A DNA stretch of 64,000 nt from Maribacter dokdonensis DSW-8 (GTDB lineage Bacteria; Bacteroidota; Bacteroidia; Flavobacteriales; Flavobacteriaceae), in NCBI RefSeq assembly GCF_001447995.1, contig NZ_LDPE01000006.1, forward strand, positions 1 to 64,000, given 5' to 3'. A model generated the notes under the pieces. The model saw only the letters and a program-made list of their open reading frames with translations. It ran no database searches and was not told the DNA's origin. The position numbers and the translations under genes are program-made. Shown piece by piece: positions 8,886-18,674 of the stretch (position 1 is its first letter; each line of letters opens with the position of its first letter).

Positions 8886-11084
8886 TTAAATATTTAACCA
8901 GTAGGTAAGTTTTAAGTTGATAGAACGATATTTGGGTTCAAACGAATTGACAAAATAATTGTCATTATACACTATAAATAAATCTGACAATGGAGCAAAA
9001 CGCCATTGCAACCTAGAGTTAAAACCTAAATTATCTCTTTGGTTACTATATTGTACCAGCGTAGACCAAAATATAGACTTGCTAAAGGTAACATCTATTT
9101 TAGGACTAATTAGCCAAATATCTGTACTTGAATAGGGTTCCGGTAACGATATTTTATCATAGTTCATGGCCAATGACAAAAAAACTTTGGGTTGAAATCT
9201 TAAAAACATTTCAGCTCCCAAAGAAAATCTATCTCCATTAAAAAAGCTTCCTAATGTAGGTTCAATGCTATAAGCAAATCTTTTTCTGCTGTCAGATTGG
9301 TATTCCAATGAAATAAAATTATAATGATAGCCAAGCATTCCGGGTAGTGGTATGGCATCATCTAAGTTGGTTGGGTCAAAATCTTCGAATAAATAGGTGT
9401 AGGAATGGGTGTATGATACATTTATTTCTGATTGGTCATTAAATTTAGATTCCCAAGCCCCCATAAGGTCATAGTCTGTATGTAAAAAATCATTTTCTGG
9501 ACTCCAGGTCAACACTGGGAAAAATTGAAAACTGTGACTCTGTAAAGCACTGTTTTCCGGCCAAAAGACACGCTCAAACATTGTGGCTGTCTTAAAAATA
9601 TCTGTTCTACGAATAAAACCAAGATCAGACCTAAAGTCTTCACCTATATAAACTAAGTCCTCAAAAAAATTCCAGTTTCTAGAATTGTATTGCATAAATG
9701 CTCCTGACGAAAGATTTGCCTTGCCTGCATCATGTGCAAATGATTTATGTAGATAGAATTTACCATTCCATATATTGTTATCCGATATTAAGTTATAATC
9801 AATACCGGCAACCCTATTATAGCGATCTTCATCATCTTGAAAATCATAGTCCTTAAACGTTTGTCTATTGATAAAGAACATTCCAATATTGGAACGTCCA
9901 AAAACATTTTGCTGAAGCGCCAACATGGTGTTGTTGTTCGAAGCTATATTTTCTTCAATATCTTCAGCGGTCTGTAGATTTAGAAAACCCAATCTAAGCC
10001 CTTTATTGATCTTGCCGCTTAAACGTACACCGCCAATTATTTTATTTTCTATAGTATTGTCTGCAGTATCTTTGGCTATACCTATACGTCTCGAGAAGAA
10101 CGGATTTGCATCTCTACCACCACCAAAGCTGCCAAAAAGGTCACTGTTGTCAATAAAGAACTGTCTTTTTTCGGGCAGGGAAACTTCAAATCTGGTGAGG
10201 TTCGTAATCTGGTCGTCTACCTCTACTTGAGAAAAATCGGGATTTACCGTTACATCTAAATTCATACTATTGCCAATGGCAATTTTGGCATCTCCACCTA
10301 CATTAAGTTTTGTATTGGCTTCATCCAATTCAAAGTCCTTTTGTGACCCCATATTTATATACGGAATAACAGCAAGTGGCGTACGGAATTTACCCAATGG
10401 TTGTTCAAAAATCATATCACCCATAAAGGTGAGACCGTAAATATTCTGATTTTGGGGAATATTTGTCCAAGTACTGTTCTCGTTAGATTGTGTATCAAAT
10501 CTATAACTATTAAAACGCCATTTTGTTTCTCCTTCTTTAAATTTGAAGGCAGTTAATGGTATTACCATTTCAGAAGTGTAGTAATCTTCATATATTTTAG
10601 AATCTCCCCGCCATTTCACATCCCAAGAAATAGTAAATCCGTTAAGGTTTAGTCCACCACCTGAAACTAGACCTTCTCGTCTTACACCGTAAGGGTTTAT
10701 ACCGAATAGAAAAGCATTGTTTCCATCATTGAAAGTATCAAAGAGCAAGGTAATGTTATCACTGTTGCCAGCTCTAAAATCTCGTTTTAGCGATTGTATT
10801 GAATAATCTTGGCCAGCTGTGTAAATGGTTATTCCAACGTAAAGATTCTTGTCGTCATAAAGCATTTTAATTTCTGATTGCTTTTTAGATTGTACAGAAT
10901 CTGTTGGGAAGTATTGCCAAAATTTATCCGCTTTGTCTGCCTCTATCCATACGGGTTCATCAAGAATACCATCGGGAGTTATGTTGGCGGTTATTTTTTT
11001 TACAACAAATGATTTGTTGTTGGTTTGGGCATTTAAAAGTACGCAAAAAAGTATAAGCACTAGAGTACTTAGGTATTTGGTCAT
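8886..11084 (-). CDS. DUF5916 outer-membrane protein with N-terminal CBM9-like domain
   Basis: The start is placed at 11084 because translation from there gives a clean signal peptide (MTKYLSTLVLILFCVLLNAQ); the frame stays open upstream to 11162 but those residues are not signal-like. The mature protein has a beta-sandwich of the carbohydrate-binding family 9 kind (about residues 30-220; DGILDEPVWIEADKADKF, then YDDKNLYVGI). A long beta-rich segment of the DUF5916 type follows, predicted to form an outer-membrane barrel with regular aromatic-ended strands. The Asp-rich NPDFSQVEVDDQ stretch and EKRQFFIDNSDLF are typical for the family. Its role is unknown; homologues often sit near peptidases or sugar-uptake genes, but not here. 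Confidence 0.9.
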   Translation of the reverse strand: MTKYLSTLVLILFCVLLNAQTNNKSFVVKKITANITPDGILDEPVWIEADKADKFWQYFPTDSVQSKKQSEIKMLYDDKNLYVGITIYTAGQDYSIQSLKRDFRAGNSDNITLLFDTFNDGNNAFLFGINPYGVRREGLVSGGGLNLNGFTISWDVKWRGDSKIYEDYYTSEMVIPLTAFKFKEGETKWRFNSYRFDTQSNENSTWTNIPQNQNIYGLTFMGDMIFEQPLGKFRTPLAVIPYINMGSQKDFELDEANTKLNVGGDAKIAIGNSMNLDVTVNPDFSQVEVDDQITNLTRFEVSLPEKRQFFIDNSDLFGSFGGGRDANPFFSRRIGIAKDTADNTIENKIIGGVRLSGKINKGLRLGFLNLQTAEDIEENIASNNNTMLALQQNVFGRSNIGMFFINRQTFKDYDFQDDEDRYNRVAGIDYNLISDNNIWNGKFYLHKSFAHDAGKANLSSGAFMQYNSRNWNFFEDLVYIGEDFRSDLGFIRRTDIFKTATMFERVFWPENSALQSHSFQFFPVLTWSPENDFLHTDYDLMGAWESKFNDQSEINVSYTHSYTYLFEDFDPTNLDDAIPLPGMLGYHYNFISLEYQSDSRKRFAYSIEPTLGSFFNGDRFSLGAEMFLRFQPKVFLSLAMNYDKISLPEPYSSTDIWLISPKIDVTFSKSIFWSTLVQYSNQRDNLGFNSRLQWRFAPLSDLFIVYNDNYFVNSFEPKYRSINLKLTYWLNI

Positions 11085-11201
11085 TTTGGTAAAAGTTTGG
11101 TAGTCAACCAAATTTAAGTTTTTGTTTGTTAAATAAGTTGTATATCTATAATAAAAACACAAAAAATGTAACTAAAACCCAATTTTAATACCTAAATGAT
11201 T

Positions 11202-13463
11202 TTAACCTTTAAACTTTTTACTCTTCTTTTTATTGGGATTCTTAAATAGACGTTTGAAAAAACCATCGCGCTTTATTGGGTCGCAATTTAAAGCTTCTTG
11301 TACCGTAACAGTCGGTTTTGGAAAGGTCGGTTTTGTATATGTATTAAATTGCTTGTCCTTATTCAATTCTTTCATCCAAAGTCCAAACAAGGGTAGGGCG
11401 GCATTGGCACCTTGTCCAATGCTTGTATTGCTAAAACCAATTTCGTGTTGATCTAGGCCTACCCAAGTAACATGTACAAGTTTAGGGGTAAGGGCAACAA
11501 ACCAAGCATCTTTATTATTCTGTGTTGTTCCGGTTTTACCGGCAATATCATTTTTGAGTCCATAGGTGCTTCTAAGTCTTGCTGCAGTTCCAGAATTAAC
11601 GGTAGATTTCATCATTTCTATCATTATCTGTCCGGTTTCTTTTGAAAATGCTGACTTTTCGTTTAATTCAGAATTAAATTCAACTAAAACCGAGTCTCTA
11701 TGATTAGAAATACTTTTGATCAGGTTTGGCTCAATGTGTTTTCCGTTATTGGCATAGCTGGTATAGGCCTGTGCTAAATCAATGATTTTTATTTCTCCTG
11801 TTCCAAGCGCAATAGAAGCTTCTTTAGGCAGTTCACTGTTAATGCCCATATTTTTTGCCATGAGAAGAACGTTGTCAATTCCTGCCTTTTCCAGAACTTT
11901 TACGGCAATAGTATTAATAGAGTTGCTAAGCCCTTCTTCCATAGAGTAGTTAAGGTAAGCTTCATCCTTATCACCAGAATTGGAAGGAGACCAGCCTTTT
12001 AAATTATCATATGCTATTTCTTCGGAAGAGAAATAGGTACAGGGTGAAATGCCTTGGTCTACTGCAGTGGTATACACAATGGGTTTAAAAGTAGACCCTA
12101 CCTGGCGTTTACTTTGAGAAATATGATCATACTTATATTGCTCAAAATTAATACCACCAACCCATACCAAGATGTCACCATTTGTGGGGTCTACCGCAAG
12201 TGAACCGGTATTTAAGAATTTGGTATAGTGTTGAATACTATCCATAGTACTTGCCATTTGTTCTTCGTCACCTTGCCAAGATTTAAAAATTCTTTTTTGC
12301 TTGTCTTTAGATAGGCTATCAATAATCTGCTTATGAGTTAATCCGGATTTTTGTAATCTTTTATAGGTAGAAGTTCGCCTGGCAATTTTTTCCATCAACT
12401 TTTTATCCTTTAACCATGGTGCATTGGTACCGTAGCTTTTTTCAAAACTATTTTGAAGCTTAGACATATGTTCTACCATTACATCTTCAGCTAATTGTTG
12501 CATCTTGTAATTAAGTGTAGTGTAAATTTTGAGTCCAGAGGTATAGATATTATAATCTGTTCCACTTTCATTCTGTTCAGCGATCCAACGCAACATTTTT
12601 CTACGAACTTCTTCCCTAAAGTAGGGTGCAATGCCAGCGTTGTAATCAAATTCCCTATAATCTAGATCAAGGTCTTCTTGAGAAAATTTTGTAACCTGTT
12701 CTTCCGTAATAAAATCATTGTTGTACATGGCACGTAATACCAAATTACGTCTGCCCAAACTTTTTTCTGGAAAAATTCTAGGGTTGTAGCCATACGTAGC
12801 TTTTAACATACCCACCAAAGTGGCCGCTTGTGGAGCAGAAATATCCTTGGTTCTGGTATTAAAGAATTTAAGTGCAGCGCTTTCTATGCCAAATGTATTA
12901 TCACCAAATGAAACGGTATTAAGGTAATTGGTCAGTATTTCTTTTTTAGAATAAGTTTTCTCCAATCGTTTGGCAATGATCATTTCCTTGACCTTATTGA
13001 CAACTATATTTGTTTTATTTCTTTCTTTTCTTGGGTACAGGTTTTTCGCTAATTGTTGGGTTAACGTGCTGCCCCCGCCAGATGAATTATCTCCTAAAAG
13101 TATAGTTTTAAAACCTACCCGAACAAGACTTCTAATATCAATACCAGAGTGCTCATAAAAACGTTCGTCTTCAATGGCGACTAAGGCATGAATTAAATGC
13201 TCAGGAAAATCCTCATACGCCACCGGTTGCCTATCATATAAATAATATTTACCGATCAATACACTATCTGCGGTAAATACTTCTGATGCCATTTGATATT
13301 GAAAATTGGAAAGCTCCTTTTTTGAAGGAATTTTTCCCCATAACCCAATATTTATACTACCGATAAAAAGCATAAACAATGCAAAAAGACAGAGAATACC
13401 TAAGCCTATAATTTTAAGTAATCCTTTTTTTCTATTTGTGCTGCTACGTTTCTTCTTCATCAT
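11202..13463 (-). CDS. Class A penicillin-binding protein (transglycosylase/transpeptidase, PBP1A type)
   Basis: This bifunctional enzyme polymerises and cross-links peptidoglycan in the periplasm. The 753-residue protein has a basic cytoplasmic N-terminus and one membrane anchor (about 17-38). The GT51 domain carries EDERFYEHSGID (catalytic Glu) and STLTQQLAKNLYPRK. The transpeptidase domain carries the SxxK motif in GSTFKP (about S457/K460), SNS (about 510) and KTGTT (about 642). A Lys-rich tail ends the protein. The length fits PBP1A homologues in Bacteroidota. It diverges from the S1/P1 nuclease gene with 88 bp between the starts. MM at the start leaves a 3-nt ambiguity. Confidence 0.95.
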   Translation of the reverse strand: MMKKKRSSTNRKKGLLKIIGLGILCLFALFMLFIGSINIGLWGKIPSKKELSNFQYQMASEVFTADSVLIGKYYLYDRQPVAYEDFPEHLIHALVAIEDERFYEHSGIDIRSLVRVGFKTILLGDNSSGGGSTLTQQLAKNLYPRKERNKTNIVVNKVKEMIIAKRLEKTYSKKEILTNYLNTVSFGDNTFGIESAALKFFNTRTKDISAPQAATLVGMLKATYGYNPRIFPEKSLGRRNLVLRAMYNNDFITEEQVTKFSQEDLDLDYREFDYNAGIAPYFREEVRRKMLRWIAEQNESGTDYNIYTSGLKIYTTLNYKMQQLAEDVMVEHMSKLQNSFEKSYGTNAPWLKDKKLMEKIARRTSTYKRLQKSGLTHKQIIDSLSKDKQKRIFKSWQGDEEQMASTMDSIQHYTKFLNTGSLAVDPTNGDILVWVGGINFEQYKYDHISQSKRQVGSTFKPIVYTTAVDQGISPCTYFSSEEIAYDNLKGWSPSNSGDKDEAYLNYSMEEGLSNSINTIAVKVLEKAGIDNVLLMAKNMGINSELPKEASIALGTGEIKIIDLAQAYTSYANNGKHIEPNLIKSISNHRDSVLVEFNSELNEKSAFSKETGQIMIEMMKSTVNSGTAARLRSTYGLKNDIAGKTGTTQNNKDAWFVALTPKLVHVTWVGLDQHEIGFSNTSIGQGANAALPLFGLWMKELNKDKQFNTYTKPTFPKPTVTVQEALNCDPIKRDGFFKRLFKNPNKKKSKKFKG

Positions 13464-13528
13464 TTATGCAAGTTCTGATATAAATTTAATCTTACCAAGT
13501 TTTAACAATACCTTAAATTCTGATGCAC

Positions 13529-13536
13529 TATTTTTG
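13529..13536 (+). promoter_or_regulatory. -7 box of the S1/P1 nuclease gene
   Basis: TATTTTTG matches TAnnTTTG and lies 15 nt before the ATG at 13552, predicting a short leader. A clear -33 TTG is not seen. Confidence 0.5.
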
Positions 13537-13551
13537 GGCAAAATTTAGACG

Positions 13552-14325
13552 ATGAAGTATATCTTTTTTTTATTGGTACTAGCAGCCAATGTTACATTTG
13601 CAAATGATATGTATTGGTCAAAAACCGGGCATAGGGTAGTAGGTGAAGTTGCAGAGCAGCATTTGACTAAAAAAGCAAAGAGGGCGATCAATGATTTATT
13701 GGAAGGTGAAAGTTTGGCTGCTGTTGCAAATTTTGCAGATGAAATAAAATCTGATCGTGCCTATCGCAAATTTAGCGCATGGCATTATGTAAACATTCCT
13801 TTTGGGAAAACTTATGATGAAATAGAAAAGAACGAATATGGTGATTTGGTACAAGGGGTGAAAACCTGTTTGGAAATCATTAAGGACAAGAATAGTAGTA
13901 AGGAAGACAAGGCATTTTATCTTAAGTTTTTGGTTCATCTTATTGGTGATCTACATCAACCTATGCATGTGGGTAGGGCAGAGGATAAAGGAGGTAATGA
14001 TATACAATTGCAATGGTTTGGCAATGGTACCAATTTGCATAGGGTTTGGGATTCCAATTTGATAGACGAAAATGGAATGAGCTTTACAGAGCTTGCTGTG
14101 GAATATCCTAAAATGTCCAAGCAAAAAATTAAGTTTTTGCAAAAAGGATCTTTACTAGATTGGGTTGAAGAATCTCACTTATTGGCAGAGAAAGTATATG
14201 CCTCAGTAGAGGTTGGGGAAAAATTAAGCTACCGTTATAGTTATGACTGGTGGCACACCGTAGAAGATCAATTGCAAAAAGGAGGCGTTAGGTTAGCGGC
14301 GGTTTTAAATGAAGCTTTTAAATAA
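13552..14325 (+). CDS. S1/P1 nuclease family protein
   Basis: This is a secreted zinc-dependent nuclease that degrades single-stranded nucleic acids or acts as a 3'-nucleotidase. The 257-residue precursor has a signal peptide with a likely cleavage after TFA (17). The zinc-ligand pattern is present: W22 and H27 (W-x4-H, YWSKTGHR), D of FADEIKS, H of AWHYVN, the HLIGDLHQPMHVG cluster and the H/D pair in NLHRVWDSNLI. In fungal P1 the Trp is the N-terminal residue and its amino group binds zinc. Here four residues would remain ahead of W22 if cleavage is after A17, so the exact processing is uncertain. The stop codon abuts the stop of the convergent TIGR03643 gene with no gap. Confidence 0.93.
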   Translation: MKYIFFLLVLAANVTFANDMYWSKTGHRVVGEVAEQHLTKKAKRAINDLLEGESLAAVANFADEIKSDRAYRKFSAWHYVNIPFGKTYDEIEKNEYGDLVQGVKTCLEIIKDKNSSKEDKAFYLKFLVHLIGDLHQPMHVGRAEDKGGNDIQLQWFGNGTNLHRVWDSNLIDENGMSFTELAVEYPKMSKQKIKFLQKGSLLDWVEESHLLAEKVYASVEVGEKLSYRYSYDWWHTVEDQLQKGGVRLAAVLNEAFK

Positions 14326-14604
14326 TTAGCGCTTAGATATTTTATTGCCAGAGATGTTTCGTTGTCTAGAACATCGAAATCTATTCGTATCATCTGTACG
14401 AAGTTTGGCGTGTTTTGTAGCACGACCTTGAACACGTTTACGCCACATTCTAAAACTGCTTGGTTTCATTTCGCGACGCATAACTTCAATAGTTTCTTGT
14501 TCGCTAATACCAAATTGAAAAGTTATGGCTTCAAAAGGAGTACGGTCTTGCCAAGCCATTTCAATAATACGGTCTAATTCTCTTTCTGTAAATTCTTTAT
14601 TCAT
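14326..14604 (-). CDS. TIGR03643 (DUF2805) family small protein
   Basis: The 92-residue basic cytoplasmic protein has the conserved pattern ERELDRIIEMAWQDRTPFEAI, followed by FGISEQETIEVMRREM and SSFRMWRKRVQGRATKH. The arrangement suggests a small helix-turn-helix-like fold, and the Arg/Lys-rich second half could bind nucleic acid, but the family has no assigned function. The C-terminal 25 residues, rich in Arg, Asn and Ser, are poorly conserved in type. The gene ends exactly where the S1/P1 nuclease gene ends on the other strand. Confidence 0.85.
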   Translation of the reverse strand: MNKEFTERELDRIIEMAWQDRTPFEAITFQFGISEQETIEVMRREMKPSSFRMWRKRVQGRATKHAKLRTDDTNRFRCSRQRNISGNKISKR

Positions 14605-14695
14605 AGCGTGATAAAGGTACTACATGAAATGATAAAGTAGAAACTTGTTCATATTTTGTTGTAGCTCAAAAAAAGTAAACAATAGGATAAAAAAA

Positions 14696-14728
14696 CAAAT
14701 CCGGATAGTGTATGAAAACACCATCCGG
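14696..14728 (-). terminator. Intrinsic terminator of the AraC-type regulator gene
   Basis: CCGGAT-A-GTGT (14701-14711) pairs with ACAC-C-ATCCGG (14718-14728) around a 6-nt loop, with one A/C mismatch. On the minus strand the stem is followed by a T-rich run, placing it 40 nt beyond the stop of the regulator gene at 14768. Confidence 0.85.
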
Positions 14729-14767
14729 AAGCTATAAAATTTTGATACTATATATAAGGTATAAAAC

Positions 14768-15640
14768 TTACACCAAAACATTCTTTAATTCATTTCTATA
14801 TTCTGAGGGGTTTTGCCCTGTAAATGCCTTGAACGATTTATTAAAATGAGAAAAGTTGTTGAAACCACATTCAAAACAAACTTCAGTAATGCTTAATGGT
14901 TTTTCTGCCAAAAGTTTAGAAGCGTGTACCAAACGGTATTCATTTACAAATTGTACAAAGGTCTTATTGGTGATCTTTTTAAAGTATCTACAGAAAGAGG
15001 GTATGGTCATACTGACCATAGATGAAATTTGCTCTAAGGTAATTTCTTCCCTAAAGTTATTCTTGACAAAATTAAAAACGATATTTATCCTGTCATTATC
15101 CTTTACATCTGTAGCAAAAGAGAATCCTTCTGCGTTCAACAAACGCATATCGTCAGAGTTGCCCAAGTCGTTCAATATATTAAGTATGGAAAGTAAGCGC
15201 TGAAAATCCGTCTGATATTCTAACACTTCCATTTTATCACCAATCTTTCTTTTGGTTTTTCCAGAGAAAGCAATTCCGCCACTGGCGCTGTTAAAAAGCT
15301 TTTCAATTTTCTTCATTTCAGGAATCTTAAAGAAATCTGTTCCAAGAAAATCGGTTTTCATTTGCACAACGGTTTCACTGGTGTTACCGGTAAGTGCATC
15401 GGTAAACCCGCAATGTGGTAAATTACTACCTATTAATATAAGGTCGCCATTTGTATAATAAGATACGTGACTACCTATTTGTCTCTTTCCTGAGCCACCA
15501 TTAACATATACCAGTTCAAGTTCTGGGTGGTAATGCCACAGGTTATTTCGGTTAATTCTGTTCTCATCAAACTTTTGGTAAGTAAATGAATGACCAAAAT
15601 CTGGTTTAATGGCTTCAAATGTAGGTTTATGTTTTACCAT
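14768..15640 (-). CDS. AraC family transcriptional regulator
   Basis: This is a DNA-binding regulator of about 290 residues. The N-terminal half is a cupin-like sensor domain (NNLWHYHPELELVYV, then GDLILIGSNLPHCGF). The last 100 residues form the two AraC helix-turn-helix units (EITLEQISSMVSMTIPSFCR and the ITEVCFECGFNNFSHFNKSF signature, followed by TGQNPSEYR). The start at 15640 (MVKHKPTFE) is preferred; an upstream in-frame ATG at 15676 adds 12 residues that look like leader sequence. The cupin suggests a sugar or small-molecule ligand. No obvious target operon adjoins it, since the neighbour on the left is TIGR03643 and on the right a secreted protein. Confidence 0.92.
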   Translation of the reverse strand: MVKHKPTFEAIKPDFGHSFTYQKFDENRINRNNLWHYHPELELVYVNGGSGKRQIGSHVSYYTNGDLILIGSNLPHCGFTDALTGNTSETVVQMKTDFLGTDFFKIPEMKKIEKLFNSASGGIAFSGKTKRKIGDKMEVLEYQTDFQRLLSILNILNDLGNSDDMRLLNAEGFSFATDVKDNDRINIVFNFVKNNFREEITLEQISSMVSMTIPSFCRYFKKITNKTFVQFVNEYRLVHASKLLAEKPLSITEVCFECGFNNFSHFNKSFKAFTGQNPSEYRNELKNVLV

Positions 15641-15809
15641 GGTAATACTTGTTTGTACTATAAAATTAAACATCAAGTTTTAGATGTTCTTTGCAAAATT
15701 AACTAAAATATGTGTAATCTTAACATAGAGGTAATAACGAGTATGTAAGTAGGTTAAAATAGAACATAAATTGGGAAAATATGATGTAGTAAGAGCTTTA
15801 TAACGGCTG

Positions 15810-15817
15810 TATGTTTG
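15810..15817 (+). promoter_or_regulatory. -7 box upstream of the small secreted-protein gene
   Basis: TATGTTTG matches TAnnTTTG and lies 37 nt before the ATG at 15855. No -33 TTG is obvious at the usual spacing. Confidence 0.45.
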
Positions 15818-15854
15818 TAGTGTAAATTATAATGAACCCGTAAAATAATTTATT

Positions 15855-16439
15855 ATGAAAAACCTAGTAAAATTCACAACAGTTGTTGCCTTTATGTTCG
15901 CTACAGTAGCAGGCATGGCAAGAGAGCCAAAGTTAAACCTATTATCTGCAGGAAAAGCCAAGAGTGTGGTTTTAACGATGGATGCATCTTCTAATGGTGT
16001 ACAGGTTAAGTTAATGGATTCTGATTTAAATGTTATTTATTCAGAGAAAATGACACAGGGTCATTTTAGCAAGAAATTAAATTTAAAAGATTTGACAGAT
16101 GGTGTATACTTCCTATCTGCCGATGATAACATGACAAAATATTCATATACTATTGTTTTAGATAACAATGATGTGAAAATCGTAGAATCTGATGAAGATA
16201 TCAAGCCTTTCTTTAGAAAGACCGATAACATGATCTTCATGAACTATTTAAACTTAGACAAGTCTAAATTATCTATAAAGATATACGATACAGAAAGTAG
16301 AACAGTATTTACACAAGAAGTAGCAGACGAAATGATCGTTGAAAAAGCTTTCAATTTCGCAGATGCTTTCCCAGGTACTTACACTGTAACAGTGAAGTCA
16401 GCTGGTAAAACATATACTGAAGAGTTTGTTGTTAATTAA
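15855..16439 (+). CDS. Secreted beta-sandwich protein of unknown function
   Basis: The 194-residue product has a clean signal peptide (cleavage near GMA-R, residue 22). The mature part reads as two consecutive beta-sandwich units of about 85 residues each. Each has a KLSIKIYD/VQVKLMDSD-type strand followed by a D-G-V-Y-F or P-G-T-Y-T turn, the pattern seen in T9SS sorting domains and DUF3244-like proteins. It is too short for cargo plus sorting domain, so it may be a free envelope protein. The gene stands alone, with its own -7 box and a strong terminator right after the stop. Confidence 0.8.
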   Translation: MKNLVKFTTVVAFMFATVAGMAREPKLNLLSAGKAKSVVLTMDASSNGVQVKLMDSDLNVIYSEKMTQGHFSKKLNLKDLTDGVYFLSADDNMTKYSYTIVLDNNDVKIVESDEDIKPFFRKTDNMIFMNYLNLDKSKLSIKIYDTESRTVFTQEVADEMIVEKAFNFADAFPGTYTVTVKSAGKTYTEEFVVN

Positions 16440-16459
16440 GTTGATTTAAGTTGATTAAG

Positions 16460-16486
16460 AAGGGGACGGGAGCGTCCCCTTTTTTG
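16460..16486 (+). terminator. Intrinsic terminator after the small secreted-protein gene
   Basis: Stem GGGGACG/CGTCCCC (16462-16468 and 16473-16479) with a 4-nt loop is followed by a six-T run. It lies 22 nt beyond the stop and just short of the convergent DoxX-like gene. Confidence 0.93.
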
Positions 16487-16490
16487 TTTT

Positions 16491-16850
16491 CTATAGTTTT
16501 AAGTACGTAAATGCCCAGTACATAAGGGCAAATTGTATTGGTAGTCGCAATAAAAGTGCCCATTTAGGAAAACCGGCACTAGCCTTTTCACTAGACAACA
16601 TATAAAAGTGAACCAATAAAAATACTGCTAACATCGCTATTAAACCATAAATAGCAAGGTCTTTTGTTTCTTTGAAAAACAACCCTACACCTAAAATAAT
16701 TTCAGCAATACCACTTAATAAGACTAAAGCTTTATGAAACGGAAGGTACCTGGGCATTATTCTCAGGTATACCTTGGGTTTTATAAAATGTAAGGTACCT
16801 GCAATAATATAAATTGCGCCCATTACATATAAATGCCAAGGATATGTCAT
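16491..16850 (-). CDS. DoxX-like small membrane protein
   Basis: The 119-residue product has four predicted membrane helices, with conserved-looking features AGTLHFIKPKVYLRIMP and LSGIAEIILGVGL, as in the DoxX/DUF4267-like group. Proteins of this group are small inner-membrane proteins of uncertain role; some are linked to quinone or redox chemistry, but nothing here shows that. It starts 12 nt after the stop of the DUF885 gene on the same strand, so the two are probably co-transcribed. Confidence 0.85.
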   Translation of the reverse strand: MTYPWHLYVMGAIYIIAGTLHFIKPKVYLRIMPRYLPFHKALVLLSGIAEIILGVGLFFKETKDLAIYGLIAMLAVFLLVHFYMLSSEKASAGFPKWALLLRLPIQFALMYWAFTYLKL

Positions 16851-16862
16851 AAGTGAATAAAG

Positions 16863-18656
16863 TTATGCTTTTGTATTAGCTGAAATCCAGTTCATTATTT
16901 TTTCTTCTAGAAGTGCTAATGGAACACAGCCAACTTCAAGAACTTTTTCATGAAAAACCTTGATGTCAAAATCTTTACCAAGGTTGGCTTCAGCTTTTGC
17001 CCTAAGTTCTAAAATTTTAAGCTGCCCTATTTTATAGGACAAGGCTTGACCAGGGTTTGCCATATATCTTTCAATCTCTGCAGTAATACTAGCTTCGGAT
17101 TCAGCCTCGTTATCCAAAGAATATTGAATTGCTTTTTCCCTAGACCACCCTTTAGAGTGTAGACCGGTATCTACCACCAAACGAACGGCACGATGCATTT
17201 CTGCACCAAGCATCCCAAAATATTGGTAAGGGTCTGTGTAAAGTCCTAATTCTTTACCTAAAGATTCGGTATATAATGCCCAGCCTTCGCCGTATGCACT
17301 GTACCATAACGTTTTTCTAAATTGAGGCAAGCTCTCATTTTCTTGGGTCAGCGAAATCTGAAAGTGATGACCAGGTATGGCTTCATGTAAAAACAGATCT
17401 TCATCAGAATACGTATTGTAAAAAGTAACATCTGGTATGGGAACATAGAAAATACCTGGTCTTGTGCCATCTAAAGACCCGGGATTGTATTCTGCGCTGG
17501 CAGATGCTTCTCTGAAAGCCTCTGTTCGTCTAACCTCGAACGGAGTTTTCGGTTGTTTACTGAACAAGGCATTTACCTTGGGCATCATTTTTTTATGAAT
17601 GTCGTTAAAATTATCAATAACCTGTTGGGGGTCTGTAAATGGCATTAACTCTTTTTTAGTGCGAACTTCATTAAAAAATGCTTTTAGATCCCCTTTAAAG
17701 CCAACTTGTTTTTTAACGTTTTCCATTTCTGCACTAATTCTGGCAACCTCTTTTAACCCAATTTCATGAATTTCATCTGCCGTTAAATTAGTGGTAGTGT
17801 ATAATTTAATTTGGTGCGCATAAAAAGCATCTCCATTGGGTATACCTTGTATACCACTGGTTTCTCTGCCGGCATTTAGATATTCGGTTGCCATAAAATC
17901 ATGCAATTCTTTGTAGGCAGGAATAATTTTGTTGTTAATGATTTTCGTATAGGTATCCGTCAACCTTAATTGATCTGATTCGCTAAAGTCAGCTGGAAAG
18001 TTCTTAATTGGAGAATAGAACAAATTGTTTTCTAACTTGGCATCTGCAACACTGGCTAACTGCGGTAAAACTTTTTTGATAAGTGATTTTGGCAGAACAT
18101 TTTTAGCCTTTATACCCTCTTGCATTTTAGTTTTTGCAGATTGAAGCCATACCACATAATCTTCTAAACGCTTGCTCCAGTTTACGTAGTCGTCGGTTGT
18201 TTTAAATGGCTGTGCACTTGTACCACCTGCTAATTGCCCCATCATAAGATTCATTGACCACATTTGATCAATAGGCGTATAATTTTCAAAAGCAAGACCT
18301 TCTAAGTTTACCTTACACTCCCATTTAAGAATTGCTTTGGACATTTGCTCACTTTCAGAAAGTTTTGCGTCTTCAAATTTTTCAGCTCTTTCTAAATACG
18401 TTTGGTAATAGTTTACCAATTCCTTCTTAAACGAATCAGAAAGAAAATTAGGTAGGGTGTCATTATATCTATTATCACCTTGAAAAGTGGCGTTCAGCGG
18501 ATTCAGTTTTAATCCGTCGTCATAATAATGAGCCAATAAAGTTATGAAGCCAACATTATGAACGGTAGGATTTGTAGAAACCTCTCCATTAGTTTTTAAT
18601 TGGGCTTGGGTATAAAGCCCAGTTATTAAGGCAAATGCAATTATTATGTTTTTCAT
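16863..18656 (-). CDS. DUF885 family predicted metallopeptidase
   Basis: The 597-residue protein has an N-terminal signal peptide (cleavage near TQAQ) and then a long helical fold as in DUF885, a family related to M32-like zinc peptidases. The metal-binding motif HEAIPGHHFQ lies near residue 424, and the downstream E in ESEASITAE could be the third ligand. The conserved DGTRPGIFYVP segment is also present. It is probably periplasmic. The substrate is unknown. It lies between the MOSC and DoxX-like genes on the same strand, with short gaps (18 and 12 nt), so the three probably form one transcription unit. Confidence 0.92.
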   Translation of the reverse strand: MKNIIIAFALITGLYTQAQLKTNGEVSTNPTVHNVGFITLLAHYYDDGLKLNPLNATFQGDNRYNDTLPNFLSDSFKKELVNYYQTYLERAEKFEDAKLSESEQMSKAILKWECKVNLEGLAFENYTPIDQMWSMNLMMGQLAGGTSAQPFKTTDDYVNWSKRLEDYVVWLQSAKTKMQEGIKAKNVLPKSLIKKVLPQLASVADAKLENNLFYSPIKNFPADFSESDQLRLTDTYTKIINNKIIPAYKELHDFMATEYLNAGRETSGIQGIPNGDAFYAHQIKLYTTTNLTADEIHEIGLKEVARISAEMENVKKQVGFKGDLKAFFNEVRTKKELMPFTDPQQVIDNFNDIHKKMMPKVNALFSKQPKTPFEVRRTEAFREASASAEYNPGSLDGTRPGIFYVPIPDVTFYNTYSDEDLFLHEAIPGHHFQISLTQENESLPQFRKTLWYSAYGEGWALYTESLGKELGLYTDPYQYFGMLGAEMHRAVRLVVDTGLHSKGWSREKAIQYSLDNEAESEASITAEIERYMANPGQALSYKIGQLKILELRAKAEANLGKDFDIKVFHEKVLEVGCVPLALLEEKIMNWISANTKA

Positions 18657-18674
18657 TAAGATGGGTATTAAAAA

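Noticed and set aside
11085..11162. Longer N-terminus for the DUF5916 protein
   Set aside because: The extra 26 residues precede a complete signal peptide and have no start-region features.
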